Assembly (NCBI GenBank): GCA_028281495.1
Contig: JANQJU010000020.1
Coordinates: 1-64,000, forward strand
Source: SAR324 cluster bacterium
GTDB lineage: Bacteria > SAR324 > NAC60-12
DNA length: 64,000 bases
Direction: 5' to 3'
Shown here in pieces: positions 1 to 8,733 of the stretch (position 1 is its first letter; every line of letters begins with the position of its first letter). The position numbers were made by a program, and so were the translations under genes. The notes below the pieces were generated by a model. The model saw nothing but the letters and a program-made list of their open reading frames with translations, did not search any database and was not told where the DNA came from.

Positions 1-195
1 GGCTTCCATCATCTTGTGGATGGTTTTTAATAAGGGCTGCGAGGTGGCATCCCCATTATAGAAATTGGTTACGGCTGAGGGAAAACATCCGTGTTCATGA
101 GCAATGTCGACAGGAAAGATCCCTAACAGTTCGGCCCGTCGTCGGAGTCGCCGTAATTCCGGTTTGGAGAGTCGTTTGCTTTTTCGTGGTTTCAT
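1..195 (-). CDS. Partial small basic HTH-like protein (C-terminal end off the window)
   Basis: An open frame starts at an ATG (193-195) and runs leftwards off the window edge, so only the first 65 residues are visible. The first 20 residues are very basic (KPRKSKRLSKPELRRLRRR). They are followed by a segment that reads like a helix-turn-helix (ELLGIFPVDIAHEHGCFPSAVTNFYNG), similar in spacing to Cro/C1-type DNA-binding domains. The upstream region has only a weak purine stretch (AGAGAGG, about 20 bases away), so the start is provisional. A DNA-binding role is inferred from this pattern only; no family is recognised. Confidence 0.45.
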   Translation of the reverse strand, partial: MKPRKSKRLSKPELRRLRRRAELLGIFPVDIAHEHGCFPSAVTNFYNGDATSQPLLKTIHKMMEA

Positions 196-824
196 TGATT
201 CAAGCTCGTGGGGGTAAGGCCTCTCTTGGAGAAGCGAGATAGTTAAAGAAGCGCCCACCGTCCAGGAGAGCACAACGTGCAACAGCAAGCGCTTTGTAAG
301 AAATTTAGAACGTTAGCTTTTGAAAAAAATCAACAAAGAATATGATAATAAAACTAATAATTTCAGTGTTTTAACTTAATTTAGGAATCCGATAAAACCG
401 AGGAAATTTAGTGAAATTTTTATAATACGACTCTATTATACTTGTAAATTACTGATATTATTAGATTTTAATATATTTTTTGATTTTGTTTAGCACACAT
501 ATGCTGAAGAATTGAGGTGGGGTTGTGTGTGGGAATTGAGGTAAGTAAATGGAAAAGAAGGATCCAGCTCGAATCGCTTGGTTTGTCTGTTTAATCCGGA
601 AAGTATTTAATATTAACTAACTGAAAATATTAAATTTAATTTTAGATTCAATCAAGAATTCTATGAAATAGGAATATTATTTAACAGCAGAGAATCGAAC
701 ATTCTGCCTGCATACAATGAAGGGCAAAATCTAATTTATTTCGCTATAGAAACCAATCGTGTAGTTCACCTCTGTAAATAGAAAGTATTGGTTTTTGATT
801 TGAGGGTTATAACGTCGGCAAAAG
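196..824. other. AT-rich gene-free gap
   Basis: About 630 bases separate the partial HTH gene from the end of the SurA-like gene. The stretch is markedly AT-rich (for example around 300-490 and 600-690) and has no convincing open frame with a ribosome binding site. A 10-base direct repeat, GAATTGAGGT, occurs at 509-518 and 533-542. The gap could hold the promoter of the partial minus-strand gene at its left end. Nothing else could be supported. Confidence 0.5.
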
Positions 825-1823
825 CTACTCACACGTCGGTCCCACGGCCTTGAATTGCACACAGACCACACGGGCGGAGGAACGGAGTTTTTGGAAATAA
901 CTTTGCAGCACATTTTGACGTTCTTGTTGGAACACCACGTTATACAGGGGTTGTCGTTGTTGGGGAGTCAGGTTGTCGCAATCGACCCCGGAGGGATAGA
1001 GGATTTCATAGACATGGAGCAAATGATAACCAAACTCAGATTTGACCAAATTGCTCAACGTGCCTTCTTTCATCACAAAAGCCACTTCATCGATAGCAGG
1101 AAGCAGTTGTCCCTTGCGAAACAACCCCAGCTTTCCCCCTGTTTGTTTGACGCTCGGATCTTCGGAGTAAAGCCTCGCCAATTCTTCAAATGAAGAACCT
1201 TGGTCCCACAAAGCAGTCACTTGGATGGCTTTGGTTTCGGCGACGGATTCATCTTGAGTACGGAATAAAATTTGGGCAATGCCCACCTGTTTCTCTCGGT
1301 CCAATTGCTGTCGGCATAAAGCCAATACACGCGTTTCCTCAATTCGCACATTGCTATCCACTTCTTGAGACAGCACCCGTTGCTTTTGGATGTCTCGTAC
1401 AATGCCTTCACGTAATTCATTTTCATTCATAAACTGCAACACTTGAGGATTCGTTTCGGCAAGACGGTCCATGCGTTTTTCCACATCCGCATCGGTCACT
1501 GCAATATTCAGCTCTTTGGCACGATTGATCAGCAACAGATCACGGACTATGTTCTGAGCTAGATTTTTTTCTAAATTTTCCAATTCTCGTTCACGAGCCG
1601 GCCCCTCTGGAATCCTCTGAAGAATCTGCTGACGAAAAACCGCCCTCGTTTCTTCCACTTCCTGGTGGGTCAAAATTTCATTGTTCACGATGACCTGGAT
1701 GTAATCGACCACAATCGTTTCGGCATAAGCAGGCAGACTGCTGACCAAAACGACAAGCAGTCCTACCGTCCATGAAATGTGTCTTTGCAGCAGGTGAATC
1801 CTTTTAAAAATTTGTGTCTTCAT
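825..1823 (-). CDS. Periplasmic SurA/PpiC-type peptidyl-prolyl cis-trans isomerase
   Basis: A 332-residue protein that probably helps fold outer-membrane proteins in the periplasm. I use the ATG at 1823, which begins a clean signal peptide (basic MKTQIFKRIH, hydrophobic core, PAYAETI cleavage region); the longer frame adds 38 unlikely residues. After the signal comes a SurA_N-like helical domain (VNNEILTHQEVEETR, residues about 40-150). A parvulin rotamase domain follows at about 190-290 (IAQILFRTQD, FEELARLYSEDPS, GGKLGLFRKGQLLPAIDEVAF, EFGYHLLHV). SurA usually has two parvulin domains; this one has one, as many shorter relatives do. It lies downstream of a secreted protein on the same strand. 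No strong Shine-Dalgarno sequence is visible. Confidence 0.88.
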   Translation of the reverse strand: MKTQIFKRIHLLQRHISWTVGLLVVLVSSLPAYAETIVVDYIQVIVNNEILTHQEVEETRAVFRQQILQRIPEGPARERELENLEKNLAQNIVRDLLLINRAKELNIAVTDADVEKRMDRLAETNPQVLQFMNENELREGIVRDIQKQRVLSQEVDSNVRIEETRVLALCRQQLDREKQVGIAQILFRTQDESVAETKAIQVTALWDQGSSFEELARLYSEDPSVKQTGGKLGLFRKGQLLPAIDEVAFVMKEGTLSNLVKSEFGYHLLHVYEILYPSGVDCDNLTPQQRQPLYNVVFQQERQNVLQSYFQKLRSSARVVCVQFKAVGPTCE

Positions 1824-1885
1824 AGCGTTCTGTTGGTGGGGTTCATCTATTCTTGAAATGAAGAAGGGTGGAATGAGTGATTCCA

Positions 1886-2719
1886 CTATTGGGTGTAATC
1901 GACATGCAATGGAAGGGTTGGTTCTTCTTGAGTCCATCGGATCGCTTTTTCTCGCAATTTTTTCAGTGGCAAGCTTTTGGGCACTTGAATAGCATCCACA
2001 TTGACCCGTTTGAACAAGCGGTCGTTGAGGAAATAGTCGGTCTGTTTAGGATATTCTAATTTGTTATATTGGGTCATTTCGTGGAATCGCACTTGGACGT
2101 GATAATCCTCCTCTCCAATACGAAGGGTGCTTTGCAGCCCGGAAAGCAAAAAGGTTTGTGGATCCACTAAAGCAAAATGATCGTCTTCGCGGTCGCCGAT
2201 GCGATAATACAAATTGAATGCATCATCCTGGTAAAATGAAATTTCCCAGCCAGGAATGTTCACCCGCTGCAACGCGTGTCGCCATGCCCGTTCGTTACGG
2301 GTCACAAACAGCAAATAATGGGGCAAAACATCGTCATCAGCGAACGGACGGTTGGGCACCAAAGACGCACTCACAACGTGTCCATCAAATTCATAATAAT
2401 AGTGCAACAGTTGTTTTTTTTCCGTTTGCGTTTCAATCGCCAGCAAATTTTCCTGCCAATAAATCACTTGACGAAATCCTTGACCGGGCAACTCACGGTC
2501 TACTGTTTTCCCTCCCTTGGAGGAGGAACCTTTTGAGGCAGCTTCTGGCTTATAAAACGGATCAAAGATTTGAACCGTCGTATGAATCACCACCTGCTTC
2601 CACCGCTTGTGATGGGGTAGCACATGATGCATCAAATCACGCCAGTTCAGTTTATACGCCTCTGCCGGAGCGGTGAAAAATATCAGCGATACGAAGCAAA
2701 CGATCTGTTTGAATCTCAT
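1886..2719 (-). CDS. Secreted protein of unknown function
   Basis: A 277-residue protein starting at the ATG at 2719, which gives a good signal peptide (MRFKQIVCFVSLIFFTAPAEAYKL). The upstream 39 codons of the open frame lack signal character. The mature part is rich in aromatic and charged residues and alternates short beta-like stretches (HYYYEFDGHVVSASLVP, FYQDDAFNLYYRIGDR, EDYHVQVRFHEM). This resembles outer-membrane-lipoprotein-sorting (LolA/LolB-like) folds, but I see no diagnostic motif. It sits 62 bases upstream of the isomerase and may be transcribed with it. Function unknown; periplasmic location is inferred from the signal peptide. Confidence 0.7.
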   Translation of the reverse strand: MRFKQIVCFVSLIFFTAPAEAYKLNWRDLMHHVLPHHKRWKQVVIHTTVQIFDPFYKPEAASKGSSSKGGKTVDRELPGQGFRQVIYWQENLLAIETQTEKKQLLHYYYEFDGHVVSASLVPNRPFADDDVLPHYLLFVTRNERAWRHALQRVNIPGWEISFYQDDAFNLYYRIGDREDDHFALVDPQTFLLSGLQSTLRIGEEDYHVQVRFHEMTQYNKLEYPKQTDYFLNDRLFKRVNVDAIQVPKSLPLKKLREKAIRWTQEEPTLPLHVDYTQ

Positions 2720-2845
2720 TGTGTTCTCAATATTGGGTGTTGAACTCTTTGTTTTGCTGGAGAATCCCAGCCAAAAGAGCGGTATTATGGAGTGGTTGGA
2801 ATCAAGCTTCAAGACCGGGGATGGGTAGAACGTCAAGATGTGGAA

Positions 2846-2941
2846 TCAACAGGACCACAAGACAGGCAATCAACAGGACCACAAGATAGGCAGTCAACAG
2901 GACCACAAGATAGGCAGTCAACAGGACCACAAGACAGAAAT
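2846..2941. repeat. Four-copy 24-bp tandem repeat
   Basis: Four consecutive 24-base units at 2846-2869, 2870-2893, 2894-2917 and 2918-2941. The second and third are identical, the first differs at two positions and the last diverges at its end. The unit contains CAACAGGACCACAAGATAGG. It lies between the DUF3187 gene (ending at 2978) and the secreted-protein gene (starting at 2719). Because the period is a multiple of three, both strands stay open through it, but no good start or ribosome binding site supports translation. Confidence 0.9.
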
Positions 2942-2977
2942 CGATAGCATACCAAGGCGAGGCATAGGAAAAGGAAT

Positions 2978-4192
2978 CTACAAAGAGGCGGTCTGGGTTT
3001 CAATGCCAAAAAAGAGCACAAAATCTGTTTCATTCCGGGTTTGATTGATGTCTTGAGAAAACCCTACCATGTACAAAAGGTTCCCATAGATTTGTTTCAC
3101 ACCAGCAGTCAGCACATCCGTGGGTTGCCCAATTCCTCGATCCACCCCCACCTCTTTGATAATATTCAGGCGTGGCGAACGCGATGGAAAGATCGAGCTT
3201 TGGCGTGCCCACTGAACCAACCAAGACCGTTCAGGAACCGCCCGATATTCTGCTGAAAAGATGTGATGACGGATCGCATCTTGATAGTCGTCTTTGGGAG
3301 CATCGATAAACGTTTGTCCGGTTTGCCAATATAGAATCCATCGTTTCCGGAAGAACGATTTGGAGACAATCGCATACACCCCGTAGTCATGGCGTCCACT
3401 ACTGATCAAGTTTCGTGGATGGTGTTTGGCTCCATCCCAGGGATATTTCCAAGCAAGCTTCAGGGCCACTGAAGGCCACCACCCTTCTTCCTGAATCGGA
3501 TTCCATTTCATATCCAGCACAGGATCACCCCATTGTAGATCAAACGGTTGCCGTGTTTGAAATAGGAATCGATTGCCCCGAATCAGATAGTAGTCAAAAC
3601 GATTGCGTTCTGCTTCGGATCGAAAACCGCCATCTTCCGTCGCATTGTCCACGCCAACCGCATTGTGCACCCCTTCAATCGCATTATCCATAAACCCACC
3701 ACCAAAGCTCAACAGCGGCCATTCCAAACCGACCTGTGTGAAAAATGGAAGTCCCCATTGCACTCGGAATACTTGCCGATAGGATTCCACATCGACATAC
3801 AGATTGAATCCATTACTAGGCAAGGGAGTGAATAAGACAAAAAAGTCTTCTTCCTCCAAACCATTTCGCACGTTGTCTGGCGAGAGAACACCAGCATCAC
3901 CACGGGTATTGATGAACGTGTTGGCAATCGCCATCTGATAAGACACCGAGTAGTCGTATGCAGGCAGTGTGGTTGGAGTGTCTGGAGTGATATTGAGAAA
4001 TTGCAGGGCTATCGGAAATTGATTTCGGATTGGAAGCGGCCCCAAGCCAGGATCGGTTTCGGCAGACGCAACACTCAACCCACCGAGCCAAAAGACAAGC
4101 AGCCATAGAATGCTACAGCGTGGTCGTTGTAACGGAAGTCGTTGTTGTTGTTGTTGTTGTCGTCGTTTGGGTGGTGGTGGCATCGATTTCAT
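2978..4192 (-). CDS. DUF3187 family outer-membrane beta-barrel protein
   Basis: A 404-residue protein with the family's N-terminal signature after the signal peptide (PLPIRNQFPIALQFLNITP). It ends in aromatic-terminated strands (YMVGFSQDINQTRNETDFVLFFGIET), as expected for an outer-membrane barrel. DUF3187 proteins are predicted barrels of unknown substrate. The start is awkward. The hydrophobic signal core (ILWLLVFWLGGLSVASA) begins at about residue 28 after a Pro/Gln-rich leader (MKSMPPPPKRRQQQQQQ), and no later ATG lies before it. The first 80 bases overlap the 3' end of the upstream phosphatase gene in another frame. A start at the second ATG (4183) is equally possible. Confidence 0.8.
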   Translation of the reverse strand: MKSMPPPPKRRQQQQQQRLPLQRPRCSILWLLVFWLGGLSVASAETDPGLGPLPIRNQFPIALQFLNITPDTPTTLPAYDYSVSYQMAIANTFINTRGDAGVLSPDNVRNGLEEEDFFVLFTPLPSNGFNLYVDVESYRQVFRVQWGLPFFTQVGLEWPLLSFGGGFMDNAIEGVHNAVGVDNATEDGGFRSEAERNRFDYYLIRGNRFLFQTRQPFDLQWGDPVLDMKWNPIQEEGWWPSVALKLAWKYPWDGAKHHPRNLISSGRHDYGVYAIVSKSFFRKRWILYWQTGQTFIDAPKDDYQDAIRHHIFSAEYRAVPERSWLVQWARQSSIFPSRSPRLNIIKEVGVDRGIGQPTDVLTAGVKQIYGNLLYMVGFSQDINQTRNETDFVLFFGIETQTASL

Positions 4193-5333
4193 AGGTGTCG
4201 ATCACATTTCCGTTGAAGTCATAAGCCACGAGAGACAAGTCGGTCCCCTCAATGGTCACCAGGACAAAATGGTGAACGGATTGCCCCACGGAAAAACTTT
4301 CATCAATCGAGAGATCACGAAGTTCTGCGCCTCCGCCTCCAGTGACGACATACGTCAGCGGTTCTCCGGTACCGGAGTTGGTGGCAACCTGTAACGGAAA
4401 CACTCGTTCATAAGCATGGACATCTCCAGAAAATACAATATCCACACCATACCTCTCAACAATCGGCGGAATGTTAGATTGGAGGAAATCCACCCCCTCC
4501 CGTCCGAACGCGCTCGCAAAAATAGCATGTTGAAGATAAACGAACTTCCAAGTGTCATTCGATTTTGCAAGTTCAGTTTCCAAGAAGATCAGTTGATTGA
4601 AGGGGTCCGAATCAATCAAGAAATTGCTGTTGAGAGCAATAAATAAGGCGTTGCCCCACCGGAATGAATAAAAGGCTTCTGAACCATCAATATTGTTAAT
4701 CGGCGGTGAGAAAAATTTAAGCCATGCTTTCATGTCATCCACCTCATCGTGGTCCCCAATCACGGGAAAAAAAGGAATCCGATGGAGAATGGCTTGGTAG
4801 GGACGGAAAAACTTAGAGCGATACTCGCGTTCATAACCATCGTACACCACGTCTCCCGTGTGAATAATGAAGGAAGCTTCTTGTCCCAGCAAAGCCATTT
4901 GATCCGCTACCTTGAATTGATCCTCTGTGCCCAAGCCTGTATCTCCGACAGCAATGAATGAGAATCTTTCCGTACTTCCGTTCACGGGTGCGGTGGTGAA
5001 GGAGCGCAACGGGCCAATATTCGCGTTGCGTTCTCGGACCTGATAAAAATAAGTCGTTCCTGGTGTGAGGTTGTTGATCCGTACTTCGTGAAACGCCACC
5101 ACACTGTCTTCCACACTCGCCACCTGCCCGCCTCCCGACTCAAACAATTGCACGGTGCCTGCGGTTTTGTTATCGGACTCCCACATGATGGAAACGCCAT
5201 CTGTGGTGATATTCTGCACATAAGGCGGGATCGGCCCAGTCTCAAAGCTCAAATCCGTTTGGTCACAGCTCGGCAAAAACGGCAGCAACAAACTACCGGT
5301 GACGCCTCGGAATAAATTTCGACGGGATATCAT
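4113..5333 (-). CDS. Secreted purple-acid-phosphatase-like metallophosphoesterase
   Basis: A 406-residue protein. The N-terminus has a Tat-like SRRNLF motif and a lipobox-like LPSC, so it is probably an exported lipoprotein. Residues about 35-115 look like the fibronectin-III-like N-terminal domain of purple acid phosphatases (TPGTTYFYQVRERN). The metallophosphoesterase domain then shows the metal-binding blocks in order: AVGDTG, IHTGDVVYDG, IGDHDE (usual form GNHE/D), YLQHA and FSGDVHAYERVF. Such enzymes hydrolyse phosphomonoesters with a di-metal centre; the substrate here is unknown. The protein ends in a Thr-rich tail of about 22 residues whose codons overlap the start of the DUF3187 gene. 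AAAGGTCC precedes the ATG. Confidence 0.88.
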   Translation of the reverse strand: MISRRNLFRGVTGSLLLPFLPSCDQTDLSFETGPIPPYVQNITTDGVSIMWESDNKTAGTVQLFESGGGQVASVEDSVVAFHEVRINNLTPGTTYFYQVRERNANIGPLRSFTTAPVNGSTERFSFIAVGDTGLGTEDQFKVADQMALLGQEASFIIHTGDVVYDGYEREYRSKFFRPYQAILHRIPFFPVIGDHDEVDDMKAWLKFFSPPINNIDGSEAFYSFRWGNALFIALNSNFLIDSDPFNQLIFLETELAKSNDTWKFVYLQHAIFASAFGREGVDFLQSNIPPIVERYGVDIVFSGDVHAYERVFPLQVATNSGTGEPLTYVVTGGGGAELRDLSIDESFSVGQSVHHFVLVTIEGTDLSLVAYDFNGNVIDTYEIDATTTQTTTTTTTTTTSVTTTTL

Positions 5334-5393
5334 GATGGACCTTTCTACTGAGGGATTGACGTCTCTTGAAATTCACAGAGCTTGTCCGAGCGT

Positions 5394-6695
5394 CTACTGC
5401 ATTGTGCGCACAATCAGAAACGTCTTTTGACGGGGCCGAATCTGCACGGTGTGTTGCTCGTCTGCTCCAATGGGGGTTCCCAATTTATTATAAAACTTCA
5501 GAGTGATTTGGTGTTCACCAGGGTTCAACCGAGTTCTCGCCACTTGCAACGAAGCCGGTAAGGTGAGCCAACTGCGGGTATCGGCCCGTTGTGTGAGAAT
5601 CAGTGCCGTCCCTGCCACCAATCCAGCAATCCCACCAAAATTTTTCCGAATTTCATCCTGTACTTTGGCTTTCGCTGCTAAACGGACAATCGCCCGTGTC
5701 ACTTCGCGTCCAAGACGATCTTCGAGGCTTTGGAATCCAATCTCTTCTAGGTTTTCCACTTCGTGACTGGACGCGAGTTCTTGGTTTTTGTTCCACACTT
5801 TCAATTGATGCAACTGGTACGCCCGTTTCCGAAAACGAGGAATCGGGACTAGGAAATCTCCTCCAGCTGCAGCTCCTATACCTCCTGCGACCACATAACC
5901 GATGGTGATGGCATGAGCACTCTTTTGATGAGGAATTTTCCGGGGCGATTTTCCTGCGGAATAAATCACCACCAATTCCCCTTGTTCCCGTTCTTCAGAA
6001 GACAGCGGCTGGTACTTGAGATCAAACTCAGTACTCCAGCGTTCTAGATCTTCTCGAAACCCAAGCTCCCCACTGAGTCGAAGCAGGTCTTCCTTCACAT
6101 AAGGAAAATCAGGATTCAGCCGGAAGGTGCGCTGATAATCAATATAGGCATCATTTGCCTCTCCCGTGGCTTCGTACAGCAGTCCCGCTAAATAATAGGC
6201 AAAAGCATCTTCTCGATATTTTTGCCCTTCATTTTGCTTGAGCACTTCCAATTTTTCGTCCATGCGCCGAACTTCCACCAACGCGCTTTCATAATCATTG
6301 AGACCGATGAAATTGAGTGCGGTATAGGCATTGATCATGATTTTTTCATAGTCTTCGCCTTTGTACGGAATGGTTTCATCATTGCTCAGAAAAGCTCCTG
6401 CCTGAGTCGTGATGGAAATAGCATCCAACTCTTCAGCCAGTCGGTCGGCTTCCATCAACAACCGATTGCTTTCTTCATAACGCCCTGCCAAGTGCAGCAC
6501 CATGCCTTTGTCCATCAAGTAGAGCAGCCGGTCTCGTTGGGAATCCTTCAGTTCTTCATCGTAGAACTGAAGGGCTTTTTCATATTGTTTCTTCTCTAGC
6601 CAATCGTCCGCTTTTTTCTGGACGTTGACGTAGTTGGAACATCCTGCAAACCCCAAGACGCATAAGCCACAAACAACAAGAAGTATACGCATCAT
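5394..6695 (-). CDS. COG3014-like lipoprotein with TPR-like N-terminal half
   Basis: A 433-residue protein starting at tandem ATGs (6695 and 6692), with a lipoprotein signal peptide (MRILLVVCGLCVLGFAGCSN, lipobox FAGC). Residues 30-190 hold TPR-like helices (YEKALQFYDEELKD, YLAGLLYEATGEANDAYIDYQ). The C-terminal half is the conserved part of COG3014: a Gly-rich segment (GYVVAGGIGAAAGG), AKVQDEIRKNFGG and WLTLPASLQVARTRL. It starts within 10 bases of the end of the LpoB-like gene and is surely co-transcribed with it. This pairing is familiar from other proteobacteria and suggests a role in cell-envelope or peptidoglycan regulation. The function itself is not established. Confidence 0.82.
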   Translation of the reverse strand: MMRILLVVCGLCVLGFAGCSNYVNVQKKADDWLEKKQYEKALQFYDEELKDSQRDRLLYLMDKGMVLHLAGRYEESNRLLMEADRLAEELDAISITTQAGAFLSNDETIPYKGEDYEKIMINAYTALNFIGLNDYESALVEVRRMDEKLEVLKQNEGQKYREDAFAYYLAGLLYEATGEANDAYIDYQRTFRLNPDFPYVKEDLLRLSGELGFREDLERWSTEFDLKYQPLSSEEREQGELVVIYSAGKSPRKIPHQKSAHAITIGYVVAGGIGAAAGGDFLVPIPRFRKRAYQLHQLKVWNKNQELASSHEVENLEEIGFQSLEDRLGREVTRAIVRLAAKAKVQDEIRKNFGGIAGLVAGTALILTQRADTRSWLTLPASLQVARTRLNPGEHQITLKFYNKLGTPIGADEQHTVQIRPRQKTFLIVRTMQ

Positions 6696-6701
6696 CAACA
6701 C

Positions 6702-7301
6702 TCAGATTCCCACAGTCTGTTTTTCAAATTTTTTCCGAATTTCCTTAAAATCCGTCCATACGATCTCATTGGTCGATGTGTCGGTTAGATTCAAGGTCAT
6801 CTTGTAATAAATCAATTTGTCGTTGCCCACGGTTTGGGTGTAGTTGCCAATATTTCCAGTGATCAAATAACGTACCGCAATTTGCTTGGGGCCTTTGACG
6901 GTTTGGTCATCCACATTACCGCCCTTATTGTAGTCATACTCCTCTTGTAGTGCCCCACGGGAATCGATATCGATGAAACGAAATTCTCGGGCTTGAATGA
7001 GTTCCGCCCGGAGTTTATCGGTCAACAATTTCACATTGATATGCTCGCTGGTACGGTTGGAGACCTTTCCGACCGCGATCACGGGACGCTCACCCAAATT
7101 CGAGGTCGTTTTCGCAGCAGCGAGACTGTTGACCAATTTTTTCACAATCAACTGCATATCGTTTTCATTAAATTTATCCGAAAGTAGCGCTATTTCATTG
7201 GGATCCACATATTTGCCATCGGTAAACGCTTTAGGGCCACACGCACTGAGTCCGAAGGCAAGCAACAGTAGGAGCACCCCGATCAATCGTTGTTTCTGCA
7301 T
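6702..7301 (-). CDS. lpoB: LpoB-like penicillin-binding-protein activator lipoprotein
   Basis: A 199-residue lipoprotein whose start is set by AGAGG placed five bases before the ATG at 7301. It has a signal peptide with lipobox LSAC. The mature part carries the LpoB pattern: RPVIAVGKVSNRTSEHIN, LTDKLRAELIQAREFRFID, VRYLITGNIGNY, and a strand reading YYKMTLNLTDTSTNEIVWTD near the C-terminus. In E. coli LpoB sits in the outer membrane and activates PBP1b; orthologues with this layout are annotated in many proteobacteria. It is first in an operon with the COG3014-like lipoprotein. The exact PBP partner here is unknown. Confidence 0.83.
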   Translation of the reverse strand: MQKQRLIGVLLLLLAFGLSACGPKAFTDGKYVDPNEIALLSDKFNENDMQLIVKKLVNSLAAAKTTSNLGERPVIAVGKVSNRTSEHINVKLLTDKLRAELIQAREFRFIDIDSRGALQEEYDYNKGGNVDDQTVKGPKQIAVRYLITGNIGNYTQTVGNDKLIYYKMTLNLTDTSTNEIVWTDFKEIRKKFEKQTVGI

Positions 7302-7323
7302 AATTCCTCTTTTCAATCATTGG

Positions 7324-8004
7324 TTAGAAATACACGTTAAAATTCAATCCCACGGTCAGGAAGGGTTCCGCCTCTTTCACTTCGCGGTCGGAATTGCGAC
7401 GTGCAAACGAGTGATTCCATACCGCATCTAAGCCCAGAACAAAGGACTTGGCCACTTCAAAATCCACACCGCCGCCCAGCAACACACCAAACGTCGAAAC
7501 TGAACTAGAGTCCACTCCCGCAGCTTCTTGCTCGGAACTAGGGTCGAAGTCTGCGAAATAGAGCCCAGCACCGACCAAGCCGTACGGAGCAAACACCCCT
7601 CGTGCGGAATAATAGCGCAATTCTCCAGTCAAATTTGACCGAGTGAGATTGCCTTGTCCGTCTTTAATACTGTCATGCTGGCTGCTCCAATATTTCACGG
7701 AAGTGGTGAGATGTTTTTTGAAACGATAGTGGCCCACCACACCGCCACTGAGAGTGTTGTTGAAACCGGTGTCGCGATCTGCTTCATCACCACTGAGCAG
7801 GGTTTGTCCCAAAATCAACCCCACTCCAAACCGTTTGAAATCGGAGGCATCCGAGGGAGTGATTTCGCTGCCTTCCGGACCGTCGGTACGGGTGCCTGGT
7901 TCAACGGGGTCAGGGGTCGTTTCTTCTCCGTTGGTTTGGCCGAAAGCAGGAAGACACATTCCCAAAAAAACGCACAATATTACGACTTTTTTAAATAATT
8001 TCAT
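7324..8004 (-). CDS. Small outer-membrane beta-barrel protein
   Basis: A 226-residue protein with a signal peptide (MKLFKKVVILCVFLGMCLPAFGQ), a Pro/Thr/Glu-rich linker (about 25-55), then alternating strands (GVGLILGQTLL, GGVVGHYRFKKHLTTSVKYW, GELRYYSARGVFAPYGLVGAGLYF). It ends in an aromatic-terminated strand, TVGLNFNVYF, typical of barrels assembled by BamA. The size fits an eight-stranded OmpA/OmpW-like barrel. AGGATAAG precedes the ATG. It is 22 bases upstream of lpoB and is probably the first gene of that operon. No substrate can be inferred. Confidence 0.78.
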   Translation of the reverse strand: MKLFKKVVILCVFLGMCLPAFGQTNGEETTPDPVEPGTRTDGPEGSEITPSDASDFKRFGVGLILGQTLLSGDEADRDTGFNNTLSGGVVGHYRFKKHLTTSVKYWSSQHDSIKDGQGNLTRSNLTGELRYYSARGVFAPYGLVGAGLYFADFDPSSEQEAAGVDSSSVSTFGVLLGGGVDFEVAKSFVLGLDAVWNHSFARRNSDREVKEAEPFLTVGLNFNVYF

Positions 8005-8124
8005 ATTCTTATCCTATCGTTTGGCAAGGTTTGTGAAAATTTAAACATAAAGGATTCAATATTGCATTTCTCTATTGTCCTATAGGGAAACTCACTCTTC
8101 CACTCCTTTCGCATTCGAGCAATC

Positions 8125-8691
8125 ATGCAAAAAATAGGCATCTTTGCCCTTCTGATTTTCTTGTATGGAATGGTTCCATCGCTATGGGCAGGCGCTGTTT
8201 CTGTACCCGTGAACAATCTGTCTTCACAATCGATCAATTTAGCCCAGTTGCCCCATTATCCAGCCTTGGTGGTCATTTCACCCGAATCGAACACGATCCA
8301 ATCGGCAAGTCAGCTTTATACGATTTTACATCAGCAATACCCGATGCAAACCTATCTTGTAGTTTCTCCGAATCTGCCGTTTTATCGCAGTAATGAGCAG
8401 TACCAACAGTATCTGATCAAGAACCTCGCTCCCACTTTTCATTCCACTGTCCTACTCGATTGGAATGGGAACGTGGCCGAACGTCTGTTTGCCACAAACA
8501 GCCAAAAACCGATGGTGCTTTTGCTCGAAGCCGATGGTACGATTTTGGGCCGCTATCGTTATCAAGTGGCTGCCGACGCCTTGGCATTTGTGACCCATAC
8601 GTTTTCTGAACATTTGGTTTCTCAACCCACGGGATTGTGGGCCGAAACTACGATTTCCCCGGCCGAAAAATCATCCGGTTCTACTAATTGA
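8125..8691 (+). CDS. Exported thioredoxin-fold-like protein without a CxxC motif
   Basis: A 188-residue protein with an N-terminal signal sequence (IGIFALLIFLYGMVPSLWAGA). The mature part alternates strands and helices as in thioredoxin-like folds (YPALVVISPES, QTYLVVSPNLPFYR, HSTVLLDWNGNVAERLF, MVLLLEADGTILGRYRYQV). It has no cysteine pair, so redox activity is unlikely. It is transcribed divergently from the barrel operon and lies 42 bases upstream of the HEAT/TPR gene. Function unknown; the fold assignment is inference from the strand pattern. Confidence 0.65.
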   Translation: MQKIGIFALLIFLYGMVPSLWAGAVSVPVNNLSSQSINLAQLPHYPALVVISPESNTIQSASQLYTILHQQYPMQTYLVVSPNLPFYRSNEQYQQYLIKNLAPTFHSTVLLDWNGNVAERLFATNSQKPMVLLLEADGTILGRYRYQVAADALAFVTHTFSEHLVSQPTGLWAETTISPAEKSSGSTN

Positions 8692-8733
8692 GTCTAGGCA
8701 TCTCAACGTTTTGTTTCGCACTTCACCCTTCCT

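Noticed and set aside
825..1432. Plus-strand frames opposite the SurA-like gene
   Set aside because: They are antisense shadows of a well-supported coding region.
2838..3044. Small genes across the 24-bp repeat on either strand
   Set aside because: The frames stay open only because the repeat period is a multiple of three; there is no ribosome binding site and the product is pure repeat.
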